Source: Candidatus Planktophila sp.
GTDB lineage: Bacteria > Actinomycetota > Actinomycetes > Nanopelagicales > Nanopelagicaceae
Direction of reading: 5' to 3'
Assembly: GCA_030681675.1 (NCBI GenBank)
Contig: JAUXRP010000003.1
Span: 175,371 to 239,370 of the forward strand
DNA: 64,000 nt
Below, piece by piece: positions 27,401 to 35,155 of the stretch. Both the position numbers and the translations under genes were made by a program. Positions within the stretch are counted from its first letter, which is position 1; every line of letters starts with the position of its first letter. Below the pieces are notes generated by a model that saw nothing but the letters and a program-made list of their open reading frames with translations, ran no database searches and had not been told where the DNA came from.

Positions 27401-28456
27401 TTAAGGCTTCGTTGGAACCTTAACTTTGCCTGACTTGATTGCTGCCGCTGCCTTGTTAATTGCCGCCTTGTACTTGTTGATGTATCCACCTGAGTACGAG
27501 ACGCCAACGCCATTGAGGGCGAGATTGTATTGACGGCCATAGATGCCAGCCTTGGCATCTAGAACATCGTTAACTGAATCACCGGCAACAGCTGTTGCAA
27601 TTACATCATAGACAGCACGATCAACGCGCTTGAGCATTGATGTAAGCATGTTCTTCTTTTGTGCAGCAGATGCTGAAAGGTACTGATCAGAGTCAACTCC
27701 GATAGTCCAAACCTTCTTGCCTGCCTTACCGGCCTCTTCTGCCGCAGCAAAGTTACCTGCACCAGAACCTCCAGCAGCAGAGTAGATAACATCCGTACCC
27801 TTATCGATCATGCCCTTAGCAATAACCTTTGCCTTAGCTGGATCATTGAAGCCAGAGAAATCAGGGAACTCAGTTACGTATTTAACATCGACTTTTGCTT
27901 TCTTCTTAGTTGCCTTAACACCTGCAACGAAGCCTGCTTCGAACTTCTGTAGAAGTGGAATACGAACTCCACCGATGTAACCAATCTTTCCAGACTTTGA
28001 GGCAAGTGCTGCCGCAACGCCTGCAAGGTATGAGCCTTGCTCTTCGGCGAATACAAGACTTGCAACGTTGAGAAGATCTACAGATGCATCATCAATGATT
28101 CCGAACTGTATATCTGGATAATCAGATGCAACGGCTTTGATTGGCCCTGCATAAAGAAATCCAACTGCAATGATTGGGTTGTATCCAGCTGCTGCAAGCA
28201 AGCGGAGTTTGTCTTCGCGCTCTGAATCTGAACCAGTAGTGACTGTTACCTCTTTAGCAGTAACGCCAAACTTCTTCTTAGCTCGATCAAGGCCAGCCGC
28301 TGCTGAATCGTTGAATGACTTATCGCCACGTCCGCCGATGTCATATGCCAGCCCAACTTTTACCTTTGATGCTGCTGTTGCCGATGGTGCAACAAATGCA
28401 GTAACTGCAAGAGTTGTTGCAGCTACGACTGCTACAAGACGAAATATCTTCTTCAA
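27401..28456 (-). CDS. BMP-family substrate-binding protein of nucleoside importer
   Basis: The extracytoplasmic binding component of the nucleoside ABC importer, Bmp/PnrA family. After a signal peptide (about residues 1-29, ending APSATAA) the mature protein begins KVKVGLAYDIGGRGDKSFND, the family hallmark. GSDSEREDKLRLLAAAGY, GSYLAGVAAALASKSGKIGYIGG and WTIGVDSDQY follow. Unlike most BMP proteins it has no lipobox cysteine, so it may be released or held by another means. The start is TTG at 28456, preceded by GGAGG four bases upstream. It is the first gene of the nucleoside operon. Confidence 0.92.
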   Translation of the reverse strand: MKKIFRLVAVVAATTLAVTAFVAPSATAASKVKVGLAYDIGGRGDKSFNDSAAAGLDRAKKKFGVTAKEVTVTTGSDSEREDKLRLLAAAGYNPIIAVGFLYAGPIKAVASDYPDIQFGIIDDASVDLLNVASLVFAEEQGSYLAGVAAALASKSGKIGYIGGVRIPLLQKFEAGFVAGVKATKKKAKVDVKYVTEFPDFSGFNDPAKAKVIAKGMIDKGTDVIYSAAGGSGAGNFAAAEEAGKAGKKVWTIGVDSDQYLSASAAQKKNMLTSMLKRVDRAVYDVIATAVAGDSVNDVLDAKAGIYGRQYNLALNGVGVSYSGGYINKYKAAINKAAAAIKSGKVKVPTKP

Positions 28457-28521
28457 TTTTCCTCCAAGGGGTCTTCTATGCGGCCTCGAAAGGTGTCATA
28501 GAAGGTTGATGTGTGATGATG

Positions 28522-28551
28522 AGCCTAGTAGTTACGCATGAATAAACTCAA
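28522..28551 (-). promoter_or_regulatory. Putative promoter of the nucleoside import operon
   Basis: On the minus strand TTGAGT (28551-28546) and TAGGCT (28527-28522) are 18 bases apart, giving a leader of about 60 bases before the TTG start. This is the best sigma-70-like match in the 162-base gap between trpS and the binding-protein gene; the rest of the gap shows no gene. Confidence 0.45.
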
Positions 28552-28554
28552 GGC

Positions 28555-28577
28555 GCATCACGTGGAATTTGCATCAC
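28555..28577 (-). promoter_or_regulatory. Tandem GTGATGC repeats upstream of nucleoside operon promoter
   Basis: Two copies of GTGATGC (minus strand; 28577-28571 and 28561-28555) repeat with a 16-base period just upstream of the putative -35. The placement suits a regulator site, but the protein is unknown. Confidence 0.35.
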
Positions 28578-28618
28578 AAAGATAACGATTTGGAACCCTC
28601 AACCTAGCCTTGACAGTA

Positions 28619-29611
28619 TTAAGCGACGGTACCGAGGTTTTTATAGGCATTTTCAAGGGTTTCTGCCGCCACGATGCGTGCCTTTGCCGCCCCACCATGC
28701 AAAAGATCAACCAAGTGTTTCTCATCCTCTAGAAGTTCCAGTGCTTTCGTGCGAATGGGACGAAGACATTCAACAACAACATCGGCAATGGCTGTTTTAA
28801 AATCACCATAACCCTTTCCCTCAAACTCACTTTCAAGCGCGGTGATGCTTTGACCCGACAAAGCGCTGTGAATCGTTAAAAGATTACTGATTCCTGGTTT
28901 TTCCTTCTCATCAAATGTAACTTCGCGTCCGGTGTCAGTGGCTGCACTCTTAATTTTCTTAGCAATCGACTCGGGAGTATCCATAATCTCAAGAACTCCA
29001 ACGAGCGAGCTCGATGACTTACTCATCTTTGCAGTGGGATCTTGTAAATCCAGAATCTTGGCGGCGCTCTTCAAAATATAGTTCTCTGGAATTGTAAATG
29101 TCTGGCCAAAGCGAGTATTGAAACGCCCAGCTAAGTCTCGAGTTAACTCAATGTGTTGGCGCTGATCTTCTCCAACGGGTACCAGATTGGCTTGGTAGAG
29201 TAAAATATCGGCAGCCTGCAACATTGGATATGTAAATAAACCTACGCGGGCCGAATCTGATCCGCCTCTAGCTGACTTATCTTTGAACTGTGTCATTCGG
29301 CTTGCTTCACCAAAACCTGCCAAGCACTCCATTATCCAACCTAGTTGATTGTGGTGCGGAACTTGCGACTGCACAAATAGCGTTGATTTTTCCGGCGAGA
29401 TTCCAAGTGCAATTAACTGCGCTGCAGATGACAAAGTTCGCTTTCGCAGAAGCGTTGGCTCAATTTCACCTGATAAGGCATGTAAATCCACAATGCAGTA
29501 AAACCCATCGTGCCCTTCTTGAAGTTCAACCCATTGCTTAAGTGCGCCCAAATAATTGCCAAGATGAAAGGAATCATATGTGGGTTGAATCCCTGAGAAA
29601 ACTCGCTTCAT
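28619..29611 (-). CDS. trpS: Tryptophanyl-tRNA synthetase
   Basis: A class I aminoacyl-tRNA synthetase of about 330 residues. The N-terminal [18 protein letters not shown] carries the HxGH-like site (FHLGN). [21 protein letters not shown] is the tryptophan pocket region and KMSKSSSS is the KMSKS loop. I start at the second ATG (29611, MKRVFSG), since the frame from 29617 adds only two residues. It stands alone between the nucleoside operon and the CorC-type gene; no T-box leader was seen. Confidence 0.95.
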   Translation of the reverse strand: MKRVFSGIQPTYDSFHLGNYLGALKQWVELQEGHDGFYCIVDLHALSGEIEPTLLRKRTLSSAAQLIALGISPEKSTLFVQSQVPHHNQLGWIMECLAGFGEASRMTQFKDKSARGGSDSARVGLFTYPMLQAADILLYQANLVPVGEDQRQHIELTRDLAGRFNTRFGQTFTIPENYILKSAAKILDLQDPTAKMSKSSSSLVGVLEIMDTPESIAKKIKSAATDTGREVTFDEKEKPGISNLLTIHSALSGQSITALESEFEGKGYGDFKTAIADVVVECLRPIRTKALELLEDEKHLVDLLHGGAAKARIVAAETLENAYKNLGTVA

Positions 29612-29636
29612 GATCATGGAGTGATTCTTTCACACA

Positions 29637-30932
29637 TCACGTAGTGCGGGATATTAATAACTGGCCAGCGCGCTTACCCTCCATAGAAAGCACCGTGATT
29701 CGCAGGCCTTTGAAGTTTACGACATCATGCTCTTTAGGGATTCGCCCTAAATAATGCATTACAAATCCACTAGCAGTTTCATATGGGCCATCTGGGATTT
29801 CAAGTTGGACCTGTTCGATTAAATCCTCAATCGAAATCAAGCCATCGACCTCAAAGTCGCCTGTCCGCGGTTCTACAAAGAGATCGGCATCTACTTCATC
29901 GTATTCGTCGCGAATATCACCGATTAAACACTCAACTAAATCTTCCAATGTGACTATGCCATCAGTGCCACCATATTCATCCAACACGATTGCAAGGTGC
30001 TGGCCCTGCACACGCATCTCGGTCAAAGCAGGTAGAACTCCTTTGGTGCCGGGCATGAACAAAATCGAGCGAACAAGTTCTACAATTTTGGTGGATTTAC
30101 TGGCAAGCGAAGTATCCAGTAAATCTCGCACATGGATAAATCCAACGACCTCGTCGGATGAGCCACGAACGACTGGATACCGCGAGTGAGCTTTATCAAC
30201 GGCTAATTCAATCGCCTTACCAACAGAGAGCGAGGCATCCATAAAATCAACTTCAGTGCGCGGAACCATGACCTCATGAATCTGTCGCTCAGATGCTTTA
30301 AAAACCTCTTCAACGATGTCGCGCTCTTCAGCGGTTAATGCAGCATGCCCTGCAACTAAATCAAGAAGCTCTTCTTCACTCATCGCACTTCGTTGCTCTT
30401 TTGGATCAACTCCAAATATGCGTACGACAAAGTCGGTTGAGTGAGAGAGTAACCAGATTATTGGGCGGAATATCTTTGCGATTACATCGATAAATCCAGC
30501 CGATGCCAGCGAAACCTCTTCAGAGCGAAAGAGTGCAAGACGTTTCGGTACGAGTTCGCCAAAGACCAGTGAAAAATATGCGATCACTAAGGTCACGCCA
30601 ATAATTGAAAGGGTTGTACTAACCCCCGAGGAAAGACCTTGGCCTTCTAGCCAAGGGATCACGTATCCGCCAAGTTTTTCAGCACCGAAGGCAGCCGATA
30701 GGAATCCACAGACGGTCACTCCTACTTGGACTGCGGCTAAGAAACGGTTGGGGTTTTCAGTTAATTTCGCAACGCGAGCGCCACGTTTTCCACGGAGGGC
30801 GATTTGGCGAATCTGGCTATCTCGGAGCGAGATGAGGGCAATCTCGGCGGCTACAAAGAGAGAGGCCGTGAGAATCAATGCCGCGACTATTGCAATATCA
30901 CCTAACAAAGAGCCCAACGAGTGAGATTCCAT
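29637..30932 (-). CDS. CorC/HlyC-type membrane protein (DUF21-CBS-CorC)
   Basis: A polytopic protein with an N-terminal DUF21 (CNNM) membrane domain of about four helices (ASLFVAAEIALISLRDSQI onward). A CBS pair follows (about residues 200-330, with VPRTEVDFMDA and VVGFIHVRDLL), then a C-terminal CorC_HlyC domain (DGIVTLEDLVECLIGDIRDE). The family is associated with Mg/Co efflux or membrane ion homeostasis and is often mislabelled hemolysin. I place the start at 30932 because a TATACT hexamer lies 10 bases upstream; the longer frame to 30971 would include that promoter. Confidence 0.88.
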   Translation of the reverse strand: MESHSLGSLLGDIAIVAALILTASLFVAAEIALISLRDSQIRQIALRGKRGARVAKLTENPNRFLAAVQVGVTVCGFLSAAFGAEKLGGYVIPWLEGQGLSSGVSTTLSIIGVTLVIAYFSLVFGELVPKRLALFRSEEVSLASAGFIDVIAKIFRPIIWLLSHSTDFVVRIFGVDPKEQRSAMSEEELLDLVAGHAALTAEERDIVEEVFKASERQIHEVMVPRTEVDFMDASLSVGKAIELAVDKAHSRYPVVRGSSDEVVGFIHVRDLLDTSLASKSTKIVELVRSILFMPGTKGVLPALTEMRVQGQHLAIVLDEYGGTDGIVTLEDLVECLIGDIRDEYDEVDADLFVEPRTGDFEVDGLISIEDLIEQVQLEIPDGPYETASGFVMHYLGRIPKEHDVVNFKGLRITVLSMEGKRAGQLLISRTT

Positions 30933-30948
30933 TATGTGGGAAAGTATA
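30933..30948 (-). promoter_or_regulatory. Putative promoter of the CorC-type gene
   Basis: TATACT (minus strand, 30948-30943) lies 10 bases before the ATG at 30932, predicting a leader of only a few bases. No clear -35 was identified. Confidence 0.4.
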
Positions 30949-31038
30949 GGCCACGTCCTGTGACCTTTCATTTGATCCTATTTTCACGTACTCTTTCCAG
31001 CGTTGGCCAACCGGCCATCACCTTCATCCTCGGACCGT

Positions 31039-31065
31039 CGGGCACGTACCTGCCCGGAGAAGGAG
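31039..31065 (+). promoter_or_regulatory. Leader hairpin and Shine-Dalgarno before the sugar-ABC ATPase
   Basis: CGGGCA (31039-31044) pairs with TGCCCG (31051-31056), and AGGAG (31061-31065) follows within five bases. A second short hairpin (GGCC-AACC-GGCC) lies upstream. The 142-base gap 30933-31074 otherwise shows no gene; a possible -10 TACTCT is near 30990. Confidence 0.4.
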
Positions 31066-31074
31066 AGAAATCTC

Positions 31075-32154
31075 ATGGCATCAGTAGTTTTTGACGCAGC
31101 ATCACGTATCTATCCAGGCACCACTGCACCTGCAGTTGATAAATTAACTCTCACTGTCAATGACGGTGAGTTTTTGGTTTTAGTCGGCCCATCAGGCTGC
31201 GGAAAATCAACTTCACTTCGTATGTTGGCAGGGTTAGAAGAAGTCGATGCTGGAAGAATTTTAATCGGCGATCGTGACGTAACAAATGTCGCACCAAAAG
31301 ATCGCGATATTGCGATGGTCTTTCAGTCATATGCACTGTATCCACATATGACCGTTGCAGAGAATATGGGCTTCGCATTAAAGATTGCGGGTACACCAAA
31401 AGAAGAGCGCGAACGTCGTGTATTAGAAGCGGCAAAGCTGCTCGATCTTGAGCCATATCTAGAGCGCAAGCCTAAAGCGCTATCTGGCGGACAGCGTCAG
31501 CGCGTTGCAATGGGTCGCGCAATCGTTCGCGAACCACAGGTCTTCCTTATGGATGAGCCTCTATCAAACCTTGATGCGAAATTGCGCGTAGCAACTCGTA
31601 CGCAAATCGCTGCATTACAGCGCCGTCTTGGAATCACAACTGTGTATGTGACACACGATCAAGTTGAAGCTATGACAATGGGCGATCGCGTTGCAGTTCT
31701 TAAAGATGGTTTGCTACAGCAAGTAGATACACCGCGAAATCTTTACGACAATCCAGCAAATGCTTTTGTTGCTGGATTTATTGGCTCTCCTGCCATGAAC
31801 TTACTTAATGCTCCAATCGTTGATGGCAAGGCAATGCTTGGAAATCTCGGTATCGCAGTTCCAGTATCTGCAGGTAGCCAAGTAACTGTTGGAGTTCGCC
31901 CAGAGGGCTTTACTCCAGCTAGCGATGGCTTCCATGTACTCGTTGAGGTTGTTGAAGAGCTTGGCTCAGATGCCTTTGTGTATGGAAAGCCAGCCGATAC
32001 AAATGTGAAGTTTGCAAATGCAGGCGATGAAGGCGCACAGATTATCGTGCGATGGGACCCAAAGAATCCTCCAAAGGCGGGTCAAACAATTGCCGTTACT
32101 GCAATTCCATCTGCAGTGCACTTGTTTAGCTCAATTACTGGAGAGCGTATTTAA
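31075..32154 (+). CDS. Sugar ABC transporter ATPase (MsiK/UgpC/MalK-like)
   Basis: It energises carbohydrate importers. Motifs are Walker A GPSGCGKSTSLRML, Q-loop VFQSYALYPHMTV, signature LSGGQRQRVAMGRAI, Walker B VFLMDEPLSNLDAKLR and switch His VTHDQVEAM. A C-terminal TOBE regulatory domain follows, to 359 residues. I start at 31075, with AGGAG nine bases upstream, rather than 24 codons earlier. No permease or binding-protein genes adjoin, so like Streptomyces MsiK it probably serves several transporters encoded elsewhere (inference). A strong terminator follows. Confidence 0.94.
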   Translation: MASVVFDAASRIYPGTTAPAVDKLTLTVNDGEFLVLVGPSGCGKSTSLRMLAGLEEVDAGRILIGDRDVTNVAPKDRDIAMVFQSYALYPHMTVAENMGFALKIAGTPKEERERRVLEAAKLLDLEPYLERKPKALSGGQRQRVAMGRAIVREPQVFLMDEPLSNLDAKLRVATRTQIAALQRRLGITTVYVTHDQVEAMTMGDRVAVLKDGLLQQVDTPRNLYDNPANAFVAGFIGSPAMNLLNAPIVDGKAMLGNLGIAVPVSAGSQVTVGVRPEGFTPASDGFHVLVEVVEELGSDAFVYGKPADTNVKFANAGDEGAQIIVRWDPKNPPKAGQTIAVTAIPSAVHLFSSITGERI

Positions 32155-32169
32155 TCTCTACTTTAAAAA

Positions 32170-32200
32170 CCCTCGGACCAGATTGGTCCGAGGGTTTTTT
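32170..32200 (+). terminator. Intrinsic terminator after the sugar-ABC ATPase
   Basis: CCCTCGGACC (32170-32179), a five-base loop and GGTCCGAGGG (32185-32194) are followed by six T. The A-run on the other side would let it also act on narI transcripts arriving from the right. Confidence 0.92.
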
Positions 32201-32208
32201 AATCTCGA

Positions 32209-32949
32209 TTAATACTTACTTCGCTCCCACCCTGGACGGGCTTTACGGTTGCCTGCTACGCCACGACCATCGCGAGTGCGATAGACAATTGAGGGACGGA
32301 ACAAATATCCAACTGGTGCACTCAATGCGTGCACTAACCGAGTAAAGGGCCAGATTATAAATAGGGACATTCCAACGATTGCATGAATCCTAAAAGCGGC
32401 CGGGCTGGCCATCATGAGTTCACCATTGGGATTGAGAGTGAGAATCGATCGAACCCATGGTCCAACAGTTTCGCGATAATTGTGTTCCTCACCTATGACA
32501 CCGGCACTTGAAAGCGTTGCAGCGCTTCCCGTTAATAGTGTTGCAACTAAGAATATGTACATGCTCTTGTCGTTCTTAGTAGTCTGCGCAAAGACCATTG
32601 CCTTTGTCCGGCGGCGATAAATCAAGAGTGAAATACCGACAAGAGTTGCAATCCCGGCGGCACCTCCCATTACTACTGCGCCTAAGTGATACGTCTCCTG
32701 ACTCAATCCCAGTGAATCAGTGAAATTTTGTGGAATCAAAAGTCCCACAACATGTCCCCCGATAACGGCAAAGAGTCCTAAGTGAAATAATGGTCCCGCA
32801 ATGCTTAAGAGCTTGCCTTCATAAATCTGGGAAGAACGTGTCGTCCAATTAAACTTGTCGTATTTAAAGCGCCACATCAAACCGATAACAAATGAAAAAA
32901 TCGCGATGTATGGAAGTACCGACCATAAGAGAATATTCGTTGAACTCAT
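32209..32949 (-). CDS. narI: Respiratory nitrate reductase gamma subunit (cytochrome b)
   Basis: The membrane anchor of nitrate reductase that takes electrons from quinol. About five transmembrane helices are seen in 246 residues. The heme b ligand histidines are recognisable: His56 and His66 in FHLGLFAVIGGH, and His189 and His207 in RIHAIVGMS and RLVHAL. The spacings match E. coli NarI as I recall it. The gene is last in narGHJI and overlaps narJ by four bases. A bidirectional terminator lies just beyond its end. Confidence 0.95.
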   Translation of the reverse strand: MSSTNILLWSVLPYIAIFSFVIGLMWRFKYDKFNWTTRSSQIYEGKLLSIAGPLFHLGLFAVIGGHVVGLLIPQNFTDSLGLSQETYHLGAVVMGGAAGIATLVGISLLIYRRRTKAMVFAQTTKNDKSMYIFLVATLLTGSAATLSSAGVIGEEHNYRETVGPWVRSILTLNPNGELMMASPAAFRIHAIVGMSLFIIWPFTRLVHALSAPVGYLFRPSIVYRTRDGRGVAGNRKARPGWERSKY

Positions 32950-33593
32950 CGTGAAACTCCTTCTAATGAGAAATCTTTATGGGGTGAAAATGGTTCTAAT
33001 GCAACGGCAACCGCTCCACTTAAACCCACAAACTCTTTTGGTGGACCAGCTATTGCAAGCGCCTTGGCTCTCGCTTCAATCTCCGGCGTCATTACCGGCA
33101 ATGATTCAACAACGGCATCCAATACACCAGCATAGATGGATCCACTCTTATGTAAGGCATCTTTAATGAGAAGAATCGGTGCTTGATGTTCACCAAGTAG
33201 TAAATCTCCTTCATGTGGATTTTCCAAGGCAGCAAACTCAAGTACGACAGCTAAGTGATCCGGCAACTCTTCGGGACTAAGCACTAGACCGCAGCGTTTG
33301 TAGATTTCAATGAAATAGACCAAAGCCATTCCTCGGTTACGTGTATCTCCGTGCGTCCACGATGTTAGAAAAAGTGAACACTTTCGGCGCATGTCAAAAA
33401 TTTCGACGTAATGCTCCTGGAGTTTATTAAGTGGCATTTCAGTGGCGATTGTTAGAAAGGCAAGCAATGGATTGCGAAGTTTTGGCTCTAATCTAGTCGC
33501 TAGTTTTACTAGTTCATCGTATCGATCGATAAAGGCCTGCTCTGGATAAACAAGGCACTGTGCAGCGATAGCACGGGCGATCTCTTTACTCAC
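32946..33593 (-). CDS. narJ: Nitrate reductase assembly chaperone
   Basis: A cytoplasmic TorD/NarJ-family chaperone (215 residues) that inserts the molybdenum cofactor and holds NarGH until membrane docking. The conserved stretch is HYVEIFDMRRKCSLFLTSW, with THGDTRNRG following; this is the NarJ hallmark. The protein is otherwise helical and variable. It overlaps narH and narI by four bases each, so it is translated in series with its clients. Confidence 0.94.
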   Translation of the reverse strand: MSKEIARAIAAQCLVYPEQAFIDRYDELVKLATRLEPKLRNPLLAFLTIATEMPLNKLQEHYVEIFDMRRKCSLFLTSWTHGDTRNRGMALVYFIEIYKRCGLVLSPEELPDHLAVVLEFAALENPHEGDLLLGEHQAPILLIKDALHKSGSIYAGVLDAVVESLPVMTPEIEARAKALAIAGPPKEFVGLSGAVAVALEPFSPHKDFSLEGVSR

Positions 33594-35155
33594 TTTGTCT
33601 GCCTATCTTTCATGATATGAAAGTTTTCAATCGTGACTGGAACTGGATTTCCTGAAGCTTGACCAAAAGGTCCCGAGTTTGGTCCCAGGTCAACGCCATC
33701 GAGTGAACAACCAGAACTCTGTCCCATATTTTCAAGATCCTTAGCCTGTTCGGCGTGTGCTGCAGGGATGACATAACGATCTTCATATTTTGCAATTGCT
33801 AGTAATCGATACATTTCATAGATACTCTCTTGATTCATTCCAACGGCCTCAGGAATCTCAGGTCGCGGTTCGCGCCCTAAGTTGATATCGCGCATATACG
33901 AGCGCATTGCCGAGAGTTTACGCAGCGTTGATTCAACTACTTCGACATCGCCGGCAGAGAAGAGCTCGGCCAAATAGGCGAGTGGAATTCGAAGTGCATT
34001 AATTGCACCAAATAGATTGCCCGCATCTTCGCCGTCATGACCAGTTTCACTTAATACATCCACGATTGGAGACAATGGAGGTACATACCAAACCATCGGC
34101 ATTGTTCGATACTCAGGGTGCAGAGGCAGCGCGATCTTGTATACCTTTGCTAACTTATAAACAGGCGAGTTTTGGGCGGCAACTAACCAATCCTCTGGAA
34201 TCCCTTCGGCACGGGCGGCGGCAAGGACGGCAGGATCATTCGGATCCAAGATTAAATCGAGTTGCGCCTGATATAAATCCTTTTCATTTTCGGTAGACGC
34301 TGCCTCTGTGACGCGATCGGCGTCATAGAGGAATAGGCCGAGATAGCGCAGGCGACCAACACATGTTTCAGAACAGACCGTTGGTAAACCAAGTTCAAGT
34401 CGTGGATAACACAGCGTGCACTTTTCTGCCTTTCCGGTCTTATGATTGAAGTAGATTTTCTTATATGGGCAGGCAGAGACACACATCCGCCAACCACGAC
34501 ATTGTTGCTGATCAACTAGAACAATCCCATCTTCTGCGCGCTTGTACATCGCACCTGATGGACATGCTGCAACACATGCAGGATTTAAACAGTGCTCACA
34601 GATGCGAGGCAGGTAGAACATAAATGTCTGTTCGAATGCCAGTTTTATTTTCGTTGTAACATCATCTGCTAGTTTTTTTAGGATTGGATCCTTTTCAATA
34701 TTTTCAGGTCCTCCACCTAAATCATCATCCCAGTTGGCAGACCACTCAATTTTCATCGGCTTTCCAGTAATAAGAGATTTAGGCCGAGCAACTGGAGTCT
34801 GTTGTCCCAGAGGAGCGGTAATTAAATTATCGTACTCATATGTCCAAGGCTCGTAATAATCTTTGATGTTAAGCATGCGGGGGTTTGAAAAGATTGAGAG
34901 CAATCGACGTGCACGACTACCAGCCTTTAAGCGAAGTCGTCCGCGTGAGGTACGAACCCAGCCACCCTTTGCTTTGGCTTGATCTTCATAACCACGTGGA
35001 TAACCTTGGCCTGGACGGGTTTCGACGTTGTTGAACCAGGCATATTCCATTCCAGTGCGATTTGTCCACGCCTGCTTGCACGTTACCGAACATGTGTGAC
35101 ACCCGATGCACTTATCGAGATTCATCACCATGCCCATTTGGGCCATGACCTTCAT
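33590..35155 (-). CDS. narH: Nitrate reductase beta subunit (Fe-S)
   Basis: It carries four Fe-S clusters that relay electrons from NarI to NarG. Cys motifs are CIGCHTCSVTCKQAW at the N-terminus, CEHCLNPACVAACPSGAM, CRGWRMCVSACPYKK and CTLCYPRLELGLPTVC. In the third, tryptophan replaces a cysteine (CRGWRMC), as expected for the [3Fe-4S] centre. The 521 residues match the family. The first ATG aligns with the E. coli start (MKxxxQxGMVxNLDKC). It overlaps narG by one base. Confidence 0.96.
   Translation of the reverse strand: MKVMAQMGMVMNLDKCIGCHTCSVTCKQAWTNRTGMEYAWFNNVETRPGQGYPRGYEDQAKAKGGWVRTSRGRLRLKAGSRARRLLSIFSNPRMLNIKDYYEPWTYEYDNLITAPLGQQTPVARPKSLITGKPMKIEWSANWDDDLGGGPENIEKDPILKKLADDVTTKIKLAFEQTFMFYLPRICEHCLNPACVAACPSGAMYKRAEDGIVLVDQQQCRGWRMCVSACPYKKIYFNHKTGKAEKCTLCYPRLELGLPTVCSETCVGRLRYLGLFLYDADRVTEAASTENEKDLYQAQLDLILDPNDPAVLAAARAEGIPEDWLVAAQNSPVYKLAKVYKIALPLHPEYRTMPMVWYVPPLSPIVDVLSETGHDGEDAGNLFGAINALRIPLAYLAELFSAGDVEVVESTLRKLSAMRSYMRDINLGREPRPEIPEAVGMNQESIYEMYRLLAIAKYEDRYVIPAAHAEQAKDLENMGQSSGCSLDGVDLGPNSGPFGQASGNPVPVTIENFHIMKDRQTK

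Noticed and set aside
28457..28618. Possible small gene or riboswitch upstream of the nucleoside operon
   Set aside because: Only very short frames occur and I recognise no purine-riboswitch or other aptamer core; promoter and repeats are the supportable content.
29612..29636. T-box leader for trpS
   Set aside because: The gap to the upstream gene is far too short and has no specifier or antiterminator sequence.
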